Shown here in pieces: positions 1 through 6,584 of a stretch of 9,382 bases of DNA. The notes beneath the pieces were generated by a model, which worked only from the letters and a program-made list of their open reading frames with translations, searched no databases and had not been told where the DNA came from. The stretch is from Pseudomonadota bacterium (GTDB lineage Bacteria > Pseudomonadota > Alphaproteobacteria > Acetobacterales > Acetobacteraceae): assembly GCA_021805485.1 (NCBI GenBank), contig JAJZFF010000216.1, forward strand, positions 1-9,382, read 5' to 3'. Each line of letters starts with the position of its first letter. Position 1 is the stretch's first letter. Position numbers and translations under genes: made by a program.

Positions 1-975
1 CTCACCATGCTCGCCGGATTCGAGACGCCGACGCGGGGCGAAATTCGCCTCGAGGGCCGCTCGCTGCTCCGCGCGCCACCGCACAAGCGCAATATCGGCA
101 TGGTGTTCCAGAACTACGCCCTGTTCCCGCACATGACGGTGGCCGAGAACGTTGCCTTCCCGCTCAGCGTGCGCCGCGTGGCGCGGGGCGAAATCGGGCC
201 GCGCGTGCGGCGCGCACTCGAAATGGTTCGCCTCGAAGGGCTGGGCGAGCGCCATCCGGCGCAGCTTTCGGGCGGCCAGCAGCAGCGGGTCGCCCTCGCC
301 CGGGCGCTGGTCTTCTCCCCCGCCCTGGTCCTGATGGACGAGCCGCTCGGCGCGCTGGACAAGCAGTTGCGCGAGCATATGCAATTCGAGATCAAGGCGA
401 TCCACCGCCAGCTCGGCGTCACCGTCGTCTATGTCACCCACGACCAGGGCGAGGCGTTGACCATGTCGGACCGCATCGCGGTGTTCAGCCAGGGCGCCAT
501 CCAGCAGATCGGCACCCCGACCGAACTCTATGACGCGCCCGCCTCCGCCTTCGTCGCCCAGTTCATCGGCGAGAACAACCGCCTCGCCGGCGTGGTCGCG
601 GCGATCGAGGGGCGGCGTTGCCGGGTGCGCCTCGCCGACGGCAGCACGATCAGCGCCACGCTCGGGCTCGATCTGCCGCGCGGGGCCGGCTGTACATTAT
701 CGATCCGCCCGGAGCGGCTGCATCTCGGTCTGGCGGCCGAGAACCGGCTGGCCGCGCGGTTGGCCGACGTCACCTTTCATGGCGACCACGTCCGCCTGCG
801 CGTGCTTCTCGCCGACGCCACCGAACTCGTCGTCAAGCTTGGCCCCCGGGCGGCACCTCATCCGCTGACCCCGGGGCAAACGGTCGAGCTCGGCTTCGAG
901 GCGCGCGATTGCCGCGCCCTCGACGTGCCGGGAGCGGCCGCGATTGACAGCCTGCATCCCCCGGCCCTGCAATAG
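1..975 (+). CDS. ABC importer ATP-binding subunit, PotA-like (5' end off window)
   Basis: This is the cytoplasmic ATPase that powers a binding-protein-dependent importer of the spermidine/putrescine (PotA) type. The frame is open to base 1, and the first residues ([15 protein letters not shown]) are what normally follows the Walker A helix. Walker A and the true start therefore lie to the left, and about 40 residues are probably missing. In visible numbering (324 residues) one sees the Q-loop ([14 protein letters not shown], about 33-46), the ABC signature LSGGQQQR (89-96), Walker B with its catalytic Glu ([12 protein letters not shown], 109-120) and the H-loop ([10 protein letters not shown], 144-153). 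From about 190 onward there is a TOBE-type regulatory domain with the typical [10 protein letters not shown] stretch. All visible catalytic motifs are intact. The binding-protein gene follows after 29 bases, so this is the first visible gene of a four-gene operon. The family is secure; the transported substrate is not. Confidence 0.93.
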   Translation, partial: LTMLAGFETPTRGEIRLEGRSLLRAPPHKRNIGMVFQNYALFPHMTVAENVAFPLSVRRVARGEIGPRVRRALEMVRLEGLGERHPAQLSGGQQQRVALARALVFSPALVLMDEPLGALDKQLREHMQFEIKAIHRQLGVTVVYVTHDQGEALTMSDRIAVFSQGAIQQIGTPTELYDAPASAFVAQFIGENNRLAGVVAAIEGRRCRVRLADGSTISATLGLDLPRGAGCTLSIRPERLHLGLAAENRLAARLADVTFHGDHVRLRVLLADATELVVKLGPRAAPHPLTPGQTVELGFEARDCRALDVPGAAAIDSLHPPALQ

Positions 976-988
976 GGCATGGCTTTCC

Positions 989-997
989 AGGGAAGGA
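989..997 (+). promoter_or_regulatory. ribosome binding site for the binding-protein gene
   Basis: The purine-rich run AGGGAAGGA ends 7 bases before the ATG at 1005 and is the best Shine-Dalgarno match in the window. It fixes that start codon and fits high expression of the periplasmic binding protein relative to the membrane subunits. The earlier ATG at 997 runs into a stop after three codons and is not a gene start. Confidence 0.7.
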
Positions 998-1004
998 TGA
1001 CGTC

Positions 1005-2042
1005 ATGAGGTATCTGGGTCTGTTCGCCGCGGCCTTCACCGCTCTCGCCCTCGCCCCCGGCGCGCGCGCCGAGGAATTGACCGTAGTCTCCTGGGGCGGC
1101 GCCTATCAGAAGGCTCAAACCGAGATCTATTTCGAGCCTTTCGTCAAGGCGACGGGGGTGAAGCTGGTGCAGGATTCCTGGGATGGCGGCATCGGCATCC
1201 TGCGCAGCAAGGTCGAGGCTGGCAGTCCGGCCTGGGACGTGGTCCAGGTCGAATCGGAGGAGCTGCAAGTCGGCTGTGAGGAAGGTGTCTTCGAGAAGCT
1301 CGACTGGGCCCGGATCGGCGGCAAGGACGCCTATCTGCCGTCGGCCGTGAGCCCGTGCGGGGTCGGCGCGATCCTCTACAACTTCGTCCTCGCCTACGAC
1401 GCCGACAAGATCAAGGACGGGCCGAAGAGCTGGGCCGATTTCTTCAACACGGCGAAATGGCCGGGCAAGCGCGCATTGCGCAAGGGGCCCAAGACGAACC
1501 TCGAGATCGCGCTGATGGCCGACGGCGTGCCGGCGAGCCAGGTCTATAAGACCCTCGCCACCCCGGCCGGTGTCGATCGCGCCTTCGCCGCGCTCGATCG
1601 CATCAAGCCACAGCTGGTCTGGTGGGAGGCCGGCGCCCAGCCGCCGCAGTTGCTCGCCTCCGGCGAGGTGGCCATGGCCTCGGCCTATAACGGCCGCATC
1701 GCGGCCGCCAACAAGGCCAATCAGCGCCACTTCCAGATGGTCTGGACCGGCAGCCTCTACACGCTGGATTCGTGGGTCATTCTCAAGGGCAGCAAGAATA
1801 CCGATGCCGCCTACAAATTCCTCGCCTTCGCCGGCGAGGCGCAAAACCAGGCCAAGCTGCCGCCGCTGATCCCCTACGGCGTCACCAGCAAGCAGGCCGG
1901 CAGCCTGATCCCCGCGGCGCTGCTGCAGGAATTGCCGACCTCGCCGCAGCATCTCGATGAGTCGCTGCATATCGACGATGCGTTCTGGACCGAGAACATC
2001 GACCGGCTGAATCAGCGCTTCAACGCCTGGGTCGGGAAATAG
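1005..2042 (+). CDS. periplasmic substrate-binding protein of a polyamine-type ABC importer (PotD-like)
   Basis: This 345-residue protein should capture the solute in the periplasm and deliver it to the two permeases. Residues 1-22 form a signal peptide: a short basic start, a hydrophobic core of Ala/Leu/Phe, and a cleavage site after ARA, before EELTVVSWGG. The mature part reads as a two-lobed family-1 extracellular solute-binding protein of the spermidine/putrescine group. SWGGAYQ (29-35), the stretch around Trp59, AYNGR (227-231) and TLDSW (253-257) sit where this family places aromatic and acidic ligand contacts. Cys91 and Cys118 are the only cysteines and could form a periplasmic disulfide. 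Start chosen at 1005 from the strong ribosome site and the signal peptide it yields. The next gene begins 26 bases on. Putrescine, spermidine, agmatine or another small cation are all possible; the sequence does not decide. Confidence 0.92.
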   Translation: MRYLGLFAAAFTALALAPGARAEELTVVSWGGAYQKAQTEIYFEPFVKATGVKLVQDSWDGGIGILRSKVEAGSPAWDVVQVESEELQVGCEEGVFEKLDWARIGGKDAYLPSAVSPCGVGAILYNFVLAYDADKIKDGPKSWADFFNTAKWPGKRALRKGPKTNLEIALMADGVPASQVYKTLATPAGVDRAFAALDRIKPQLVWWEAGAQPPQLLASGEVAMASAYNGRIAAANKANQRHFQMVWTGSLYTLDSWVILKGSKNTDAAYKFLAFAGEAQNQAKLPPLIPYGVTSKQAGSLIPAALLQELPTSPQHLDESLHIDDAFWTENIDRLNQRFNAWVGK

Positions 2043-2068
2043 CGCTTGCGCCGGCACGGGCGCGGCGC

Positions 2069-3292
2069 ATGGCAGCGGATGCGACGACGGCGCTGCGCCG
2101 GCGCCTCATGCGCGCCGAGCGCCGCGCCCGGTGGCGCGCATTCGCTCTCGTCGCGCCGCTGCTTGGCTTTCTCGCGTTCACCTTCGCCGTGCCCCTCGCC
2201 TCCATGCTGTGGCGCGCAGTGGCGGACCCGGAGCTCGGCGCCGCGCTGCCGCGCACCGCGGCGTTGCTGCGCGCATGGAACGGCGCCGGAATGCCGAGCG
2301 ATACCGTGTTCGCCGCCGCCACCGAGGAACTCGCACGTGCCGCGCAGGACAAGGCCGCCGGCCTGCTCGCCAAGCGGCTGAACTACGAGGAGCCCGGCTA
2401 CCGCACGCTGATCCTCAAGACGGCCAACCGTCTCTCGCCCCCCTTCGCGCAGGGGCCGCGCGCGGCGATGGAGGCGATCGATCCGCGCTGGGGCGAGCGC
2501 GCGATCTGGCTGGCCATGCGCCGTGCCGCCGCCCCGGTCACCGGATTCTACCTCCTCGCCGCGCTCGATCTGCAACAGGGTGAGCAGGGCGTCGTCGCAG
2601 TGCCCGCGGAGCGGGCCATCTTCCGCATCGTGCTCGGGCGCACGCTCGGCATCGCCGCGGCCACCACGGCCGCGTGCCTGGCGCTGGGCTTCCCGGTGGC
2701 GCTGCTGCTGGCGCGCGCGCCGCCACGCCGGGCGGGACTGCTGATGCTGCTGGTGCTGCTGCCCTTCTGGACCCCGCTGCTGGTGCGCATCGCAGCCTGG
2801 ATCGTGCTGTTGCAGGAGCACGGCGTGATCAATGACACGCTGACCGGGCTCGGCCTCACGGGCCAGCCGCTGCCCCTGCTCTACTCCCGCAGCGCCGTAC
2901 TCATCGCCATGACGCACGTGCTGCTGCCCTACATGATCCTGCCGCTGTACAGCGTGATGCGGTCGATCCCGCCGGTCTATCTGCGCGCCGCCGCCTCGCT
3001 CGGCGCGCCGCCCTTCGCGGCGTTCCGCCGCGTCTTCCTGCCGCAATGCCTGCCCGGCATCGCCGCCGGGTCGCTGCTCGTGTTCATCCTGGCGATCGGT
3101 TACTACATCACCCCGGCCCTGGTCGGCGGCGCGGCGGATCAGATGATCTCCTCGCAGATCGCCTTCTACACCATCGGCACCGCGAACTGGGGCATGGCGG
3201 CCGCGCTCAGCGCGGTGCTGCTGGCGGCGACGCTGATCCTCTATGCCGCCTATGCGCGCCTGGCCGGCACCGGCGGGCTGCGGCTCGGATGA
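2069..3292 (+). CDS. ABC importer permease 1 (PotB-like) with large periplasmic insertion
   Basis: This 407-residue inner-membrane subunit forms half of the translocation pore. Hydrophobic segments lie at about 24-47, 190-217, 222-250, 275-297, 331-352 and 376-397. The cytoplasmic coupling loop (EAA loop) is at 304-331, where RAAASLGAPP and RRVFLP stand for the usual EAA---G---------I-LP pattern, with Arg in place of Glu. Ordinary PotB proteins have about 275-300 residues; the surplus is a hydrophilic stretch (about 48-185) between the first two helices, containing LAKRLNYEEPGYR (99-111). From memory, this longer form recurs in alpha- and betaproteobacterial importers, so it is probably native and not an assembly error. 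Start at 2069: no in-frame start lies further upstream, the ribosome site is weak, and Met14 (2108) is a poorer alternative. It overlaps the next gene by 4 bases. Confidence 0.9.
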   Translation: MAADATTALRRRLMRAERRARWRAFALVAPLLGFLAFTFAVPLASMLWRAVADPELGAALPRTAALLRAWNGAGMPSDTVFAAATEELARAAQDKAAGLLAKRLNYEEPGYRTLILKTANRLSPPFAQGPRAAMEAIDPRWGERAIWLAMRRAAAPVTGFYLLAALDLQQGEQGVVAVPAERAIFRIVLGRTLGIAAATTAACLALGFPVALLLARAPPRRAGLLMLLVLLPFWTPLLVRIAAWIVLLQEHGVINDTLTGLGLTGQPLPLLYSRSAVLIAMTHVLLPYMILPLYSVMRSIPPVYLRAAASLGAPPFAAFRRVFLPQCLPGIAAGSLLVFILAIGYYITPALVGGAADQMISSQIAFYTIGTANWGMAAALSAVLLAATLILYAAYARLAGTGGLRLG

Positions 3293-4113
3293 CCCGTCCG
3301 GCCGAACCGCTCTCGGCGCGCCTGGCGCGGCGGGTCAATACCGTCATCGCCGTTGTGACGCTGATCTTCCTCGCCGCGCCGGTGCTGGCGATCGTGCCGC
3401 TGTCCTTCTCCGCTGGCAGCTTCCTCACCTACCCGCTCCCCGGCCTCTCCCTGCGCTGGTATTCGGACTTCCTGTCGAGCCCGCTCTGGACCCGCGCGCT
3501 CGGCACCTCGCTCCTGCTCGGCGCGGGGACGACGCTGGCGGCGACGACGCTCGGCACGCTTGCCGCGCTCGGGCTGGCCAATAGCCGGCTGCGGCTGCGC
3601 GGGGCGTTGATGGCGCTGATCGTCTCGCCGATGATCGTGCCGGTCGTCGTCCTCGCGGTCGGGATGACCTTCGTGTTCTCCGCCGCCGGGCTGACCAACA
3701 GCCTGCTCGGCTTGCTGCTGGCGCATACCACGCTGGCGGTGCCGTTCGTCGTCATCACGGTCACCGCGACGCTCTCCGGGTTCGACCCGGGGCTGCTGCG
3801 GGCCGCCGCATCTCTCGGCGCGCCGCCGCTTGCCGCCTTTCGTCGCGTCGTGCTGCCGCTGATCGCCCCTGGCCTGCTGTCCGGCGCGGTGTTCGCGTTC
3901 GCAACGTCGTTCGACGAGGTGGTGCTGGCGCTGTTCCTCTCCGGCCCGGCGCAGATGACCCTGCCTAAACAGATGTTCCTCTCGCTGCGCGAGACGATCA
4001 GCCCGACCCTGCTGGCCGCGGCGGTGCTGATGACACTGGTCTCGACCTCATTGCTGCTGGCGATCGAATTGCTGCGCCGGCGCAGTGCGCGGCTGCGCGG
4101 AGGCGAGCGTTAG
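3289..4113 (+). CDS. ABC importer permease 2 (PotC-like)
   Basis: This 274-residue inner-membrane protein is the second pore subunit and the normal partner of the preceding permease. Membrane segments are visible at about 17-40, 70-98, 105-131, 138-162, 192-215 and 238-261. The coupling loop RAAASLGAPPLAAFRRVVLP (171-190) contacts the ATPase and is nearly identical to that of permease 1, again with Arg where the EAA motif usually has Glu. The length is normal for PotC. The start is the ATG inside the ATGA overlap with permease 1's TGA, which implies translational coupling; no separate ribosome site is seen. The frame stays open upstream to 3046, but that stretch lies entirely over permease 1 and reads as an Arg/His-rich shadow, so the longer version is rejected. 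This is the last gene of the plus-strand operon. Confidence 0.92.
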   Translation: MTRPAEPLSARLARRVNTVIAVVTLIFLAAPVLAIVPLSFSAGSFLTYPLPGLSLRWYSDFLSSPLWTRALGTSLLLGAGTTLAATTLGTLAALGLANSRLRLRGALMALIVSPMIVPVVVLAVGMTFVFSAAGLTNSLLGLLLAHTTLAVPFVVITVTATLSGFDPGLLRAAASLGAPPLAAFRRVVLPLIAPGLLSGAVFAFATSFDEVVLALFLSGPAQMTLPKQMFLSLRETISPTLLAAAVLMTLVSTSLLLAIELLRRRSARLRGGER

Positions 4114-4170
4114 AAGCTTGGTCCGAGCTGAGGGGCTGGTCAGGCCGGAGGCTGATCCACGGTCCGAACG

Positions 4171-4794
4171 TCACGCCGCAGCGGCTGGCGCGAGCCGTCC
4201 GCCGCGCAGCAGCAGCGGATGGGCGGATGCGGGGGGCACGGCAATGGACCGCACCCGCTCCAGCCCCTCGCCGTTCGCCATCAGCAGGGCGAGGCGGATG
4301 AGCAGGTCATGTGTGACCACGGCGACCTCGGCGCCGCCGGTCCGTGCGGGCAGGTCGGCCAGGGCCGCCTCGAGCCGGGCGCGGGCCTCGGCCAGGGTTT
4401 CCCCGGCCGGCGGGCGCGCGGTCGCGGGTGTCCGTTTCCAGCTGCGCAGTTCGTCCGGGAATCGCGCCTTGACCTCCGCCTGGGTCAGCCCCTCCCAGTC
4501 TCCATAGGCGATCTCGACCAGCCGCTCGTCGATGCGGAGCGCGGCGCCGGTCGCCGCGGCGATCGGCCGGGCGGTCGCCAGCGCGCGGCAGAGCGGGCTC
4601 GAGATGATGAGACCGATCGGCCGCCCGGCAAGCGCTGTGGCGAGCCGGGCCGCCTCAAGGCAGCCGGCAGCCGAGAGCGGCGGATCGCGGCGGCCCTGAT
4701 AGCGCCCCTCGGCGGTCCACTCCGTTGCCGCATGACGCACCAATAACAGGCGCCGCGGGGCCGACGGGGGAGCGGCGCCCTCCATGCCATCCAT
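4171..4794 (-). CDS. histidine phosphatase family protein (phosphoglycerate-mutase-like)
   Basis: This 207-residue cytoplasmic protein belongs to histidine phosphatase clan branch 1 (the CobC/GpmB/PhoE-like phosphatases), which remove phosphate through a phosphohistidine intermediate. The catalytic pieces are all present: LLLVRHAATEW (16-26) with Arg20 and the nucleophile His21, SSPLCRALATA (65-75) with Arg70, VEIAYGDWEG (93-102) with the proton-donor candidate Glu94, and VVTHD (159-163) with His162. There is no signal peptide. The start at 4794 lies 2 bases after the exporter's stop; Met4 (4785) is an equally reasonable start, and the frame running further upstream only shadows the exporter. 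As the last gene of a glycosyltransferase/exporter operon, it may act on a sugar phosphate, nucleotide sugar or lipid-linked intermediate. That is inference from position. Nothing around it suggests cobalamin synthesis, so CobC is not assigned. Confidence 0.9.
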   Translation of the reverse strand: MDGMEGAAPPSAPRRLLLVRHAATEWTAEGRYQGRRDPPLSAAGCLEAARLATALAGRPIGLIISSPLCRALATARPIAAATGAALRIDERLVEIAYGDWEGLTQAEVKARFPDELRSWKRTPATARPPAGETLAEARARLEAALADLPARTGGAEVAVVTHDLLIRLALLMANGEGLERVRSIAVPPASAHPLLLRGGRLAPAAAA

Positions 4795-4796
4795 GG

Positions 4797-6584
4797 CTAC
4801 TCGGCCGCCACCGGTGTCCGCTCCTGCGCCTGCAGCAGCCGGGCATAGAGCCCGCCCTCGCGCAGCAGCGACGAATGGGTCCCGCGCTGCACGATCCGGC
4901 CGCGCTCGAGCACGAGGATCTGGTCCGCATCGCGGATGGTGGCGAGACGGTGCGCGATCACCAGGGTCGAGCGCGTCGCCGTCAGGCGCGCCAGCGCCGC
5001 CGCGACGCCCTGCTCGGTGGCCGCATCCAGGCTGCTGCTCGGCTCGTCGAGGATCACCACCCTGGCCTCCGCCAGCGTGATCCGGGCGATGGCGATGCAT
5101 TGGCGCTGCCCGCCCGAGAGCGTGGCGCCCCGTTCGGCGACCGGCTGGTCGTAGCCGGCGGGCAGCGCCCGGATGATCGGGTCCACCCCGGCGGCCACGG
5201 CGGCGCGGATGGCGTCGGCCCGATCAGCGCCGGGACGGCCATAGGCGATGTTCTCCCATACCGTGCCGTGCAGCAGCGGCGCGTCCTGCAGCATCAGCGC
5301 GACGTGACTGCGCAGGAAGCCGAGGGGCAGGCCGCGGAGATCCTGCCCGTCCAGCAGCACCGCGCCGGCATCGGGGTCGGCGAAGCGGACGGCGAGCGCA
5401 GCGATGGTGCTCTTCCCCGCCCCGCTCGGCCCCACCAGCGCCACTTTCCGCCCCGGTTCCAGCGCGAACGAGAGGTCCTCCAGCGTCGGCGCCCCGGCAG
5501 CGTAGCCGAACCGGACGCCGCGGAACTCCAGATGGCCGATGCAGCGCTCCGGCGCCGTGGCATCCGGCGCGTCGGCGATGGCGGCGTGCTCGGCGAACAG
5601 TTCGCGGATCCGCTCGAGCGCCACGCTCGCCCGGCCGAGCACCGGCGCCGCCTTGGCGATCTGGCGCGCCGGCGTGACCATGCCGCGCAGATAGGCGAGG
5701 AAAAGCATCAGATCGCCCGGTGTGAGTGTGCCGGCGATCACGCGCCGCGTGCCGTACCAGGCCACCGTCGCGGCGCCGAGCCCGATCAGCAGGTTGATCA
5801 GCGGCGCGAACTGCGACTGGGTGTGGCTCGTCACCATGCCCGAGCGCAGGCTATGCGCGGCACGGCGGACGAAGCGGCCGAGCTCGTGTGGCTCGCGCGC
5901 GCAGGCCTGCACCAGCGGCAGCACGGCCAGCACTTCCTGCGCCATCGCCCAGAGCTCACCATCCTGCATGCGCAGACTGCGCAACTGATGGCGCAGCCGC
6001 AGCGACCAATGCCGGCTGACGAAGATGAGCGGCGGGAGAATGGCCGTGGCCAGCAGCGCGTAGCGCCAGTCCACCACCAGCATGGTGGCGACGATGCCGA
6101 GGAGCGTGAGCATATGCGGCAGCAGCGCCGTACCCACCACAGTGACCAGATCCTTCATCCGGCCAACATCCTCGCTCAGTCGCGACATCAGTTCGCCGCC
6201 GCGGCGCGCCCGGTGAAAGGCGGGCGGGAGCCGGGCGAGGTGGCCGAACAGGTCCTGGCGAACCGAGAAGACCACGCGCTGTCCGGCTTCCAGGAACAGC
6301 CGGTTGCCGAGATAATCGAGCAGCGAGTCGGCCAGAGCGAGCGCCAGCATCACCGCGCTGAGCAGGTTCAGCAGCAGGAACCGATCGGACGGCGCCCAGC
6401 CCAACAGATGCGCCAGCCAATGCGGCGGCGACTTCCCGAACATCACGACATTGACGAGATATTTCAGCGGCCAGGGCAGCAGCACGAGCACGCTGGCCCG
6501 GGCCGCCATGGCCAGGCTGCCGAGCAGGATCCGCCGCCGTTCAACGCCGAGGTAGCGGCGAAGGCGCCAGGGCATGGCACTCAT
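4797..6584 (-). CDS. ABC exporter, fused membrane and ATPase domains (MsbA/PglK/NdvA-like)
   Basis: This 595-residue half-transporter should work as a homodimer in the inner membrane and move a lipid-linked or free glycan, or another amphiphile, outward. The type-1 exporter membrane domain covers about 15-310, with hydrophobic segments near 18-45, 68-95, 145-190 and 258-300 and the conserved GELMSRLSEDVGRMKD stretch (130-145). The ATPase domain shows Walker A GPSGAGKST (385-393), Q-loop Gln433, signature LSGGQ (489-493), Walker B VVILDE (509-514) and His545 in VIAHR. All are intact. The residue after LSGGQRQ is Cys496 where Arg is usual. The start at 6584 is the ATG of an ATGA overlap with the upstream glycosyltransferase stop; Met at 6599 is an in-frame alternative, and the open frame further upstream shadows the glycosyltransferase. 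Lying between glycosyltransferases and a phosphatase, it resembles flippases dedicated to one glycan; a drug or peptide exporter is less likely. Confidence 0.93.
   Translation of the reverse strand: MSAMPWRLRRYLGVERRRILLGSLAMAARASVLVLLPWPLKYLVNVVMFGKSPPHWLAHLLGWAPSDRFLLLNLLSAVMLALALADSLLDYLGNRLFLEAGQRVVFSVRQDLFGHLARLPPAFHRARRGGELMSRLSEDVGRMKDLVTVVGTALLPHMLTLLGIVATMLVVDWRYALLATAILPPLIFVSRHWSLRLRHQLRSLRMQDGELWAMAQEVLAVLPLVQACAREPHELGRFVRRAAHSLRSGMVTSHTQSQFAPLINLLIGLGAATVAWYGTRRVIAGTLTPGDLMLFLAYLRGMVTPARQIAKAAPVLGRASVALERIRELFAEHAAIADAPDATAPERCIGHLEFRGVRFGYAAGAPTLEDLSFALEPGRKVALVGPSGAGKSTIAALAVRFADPDAGAVLLDGQDLRGLPLGFLRSHVALMLQDAPLLHGTVWENIAYGRPGADRADAIRAAVAAGVDPIIRALPAGYDQPVAERGATLSGGQRQCIAIARITLAEARVVILDEPSSSLDAATEQGVAAALARLTATRSTLVIAHRLATIRDADQILVLERGRIVQRGTHSSLLREGGLYARLLQAQERTPVAAE

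Noticed and set aside
32..194. 13-base direct repeat CGCGGGGCGAAAT at 32-44 and 182-194
   Set aside because: Both copies fall in the same reading frame of one gene and encode RGEI with biased codons; best explained by coincidence.
2088..2100. Small GC-rich hairpin (CGGCG-CTG-CGCCG) just inside the start of permease 1, as a translational control element
   Set aside because: A perfect 5-bp stem is expected often at this GC content, and nothing else links it to regulation.
858..3046. Minus-strand open frames opposite the binding protein and permease 1 (858-2057 and 2012-3046)
   Set aside because: They are antisense shadows of well-supported genes and share the composition bias; nothing recognisable is encoded.
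3046..3288. Possible N-terminal extension of permease 2 by 81 residues
   Set aside because: The extension lies wholly within permease 1 in another frame, and is Arg/His/Gly-rich without family similarity. The ATGA overlap start at 3289 gives a normal PotC length.
4114..4170. Hairpin in the gap between the converging operons (TGGTCAG at 4137-4143 pairing with CTGATCCA at 4152-4159) as a shared terminator; also a repeated GGTCCGA at 4120 and 4161
   Set aside because: The stem is short, contains a bulge and has no T-run on either side, so it is no better than chance in GC-rich DNA. The 7-base direct repeat is likewise not significant. A terminator may exist here but cannot be supported.
4795..5100. 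Possible N-terminal extension of the histidine phosphatase
   Set aside because: The added stretch overlaps the exporter's ATPase domain out of frame. The phosphatase core begins about 15 residues after the start at 4794, as expected for the family.
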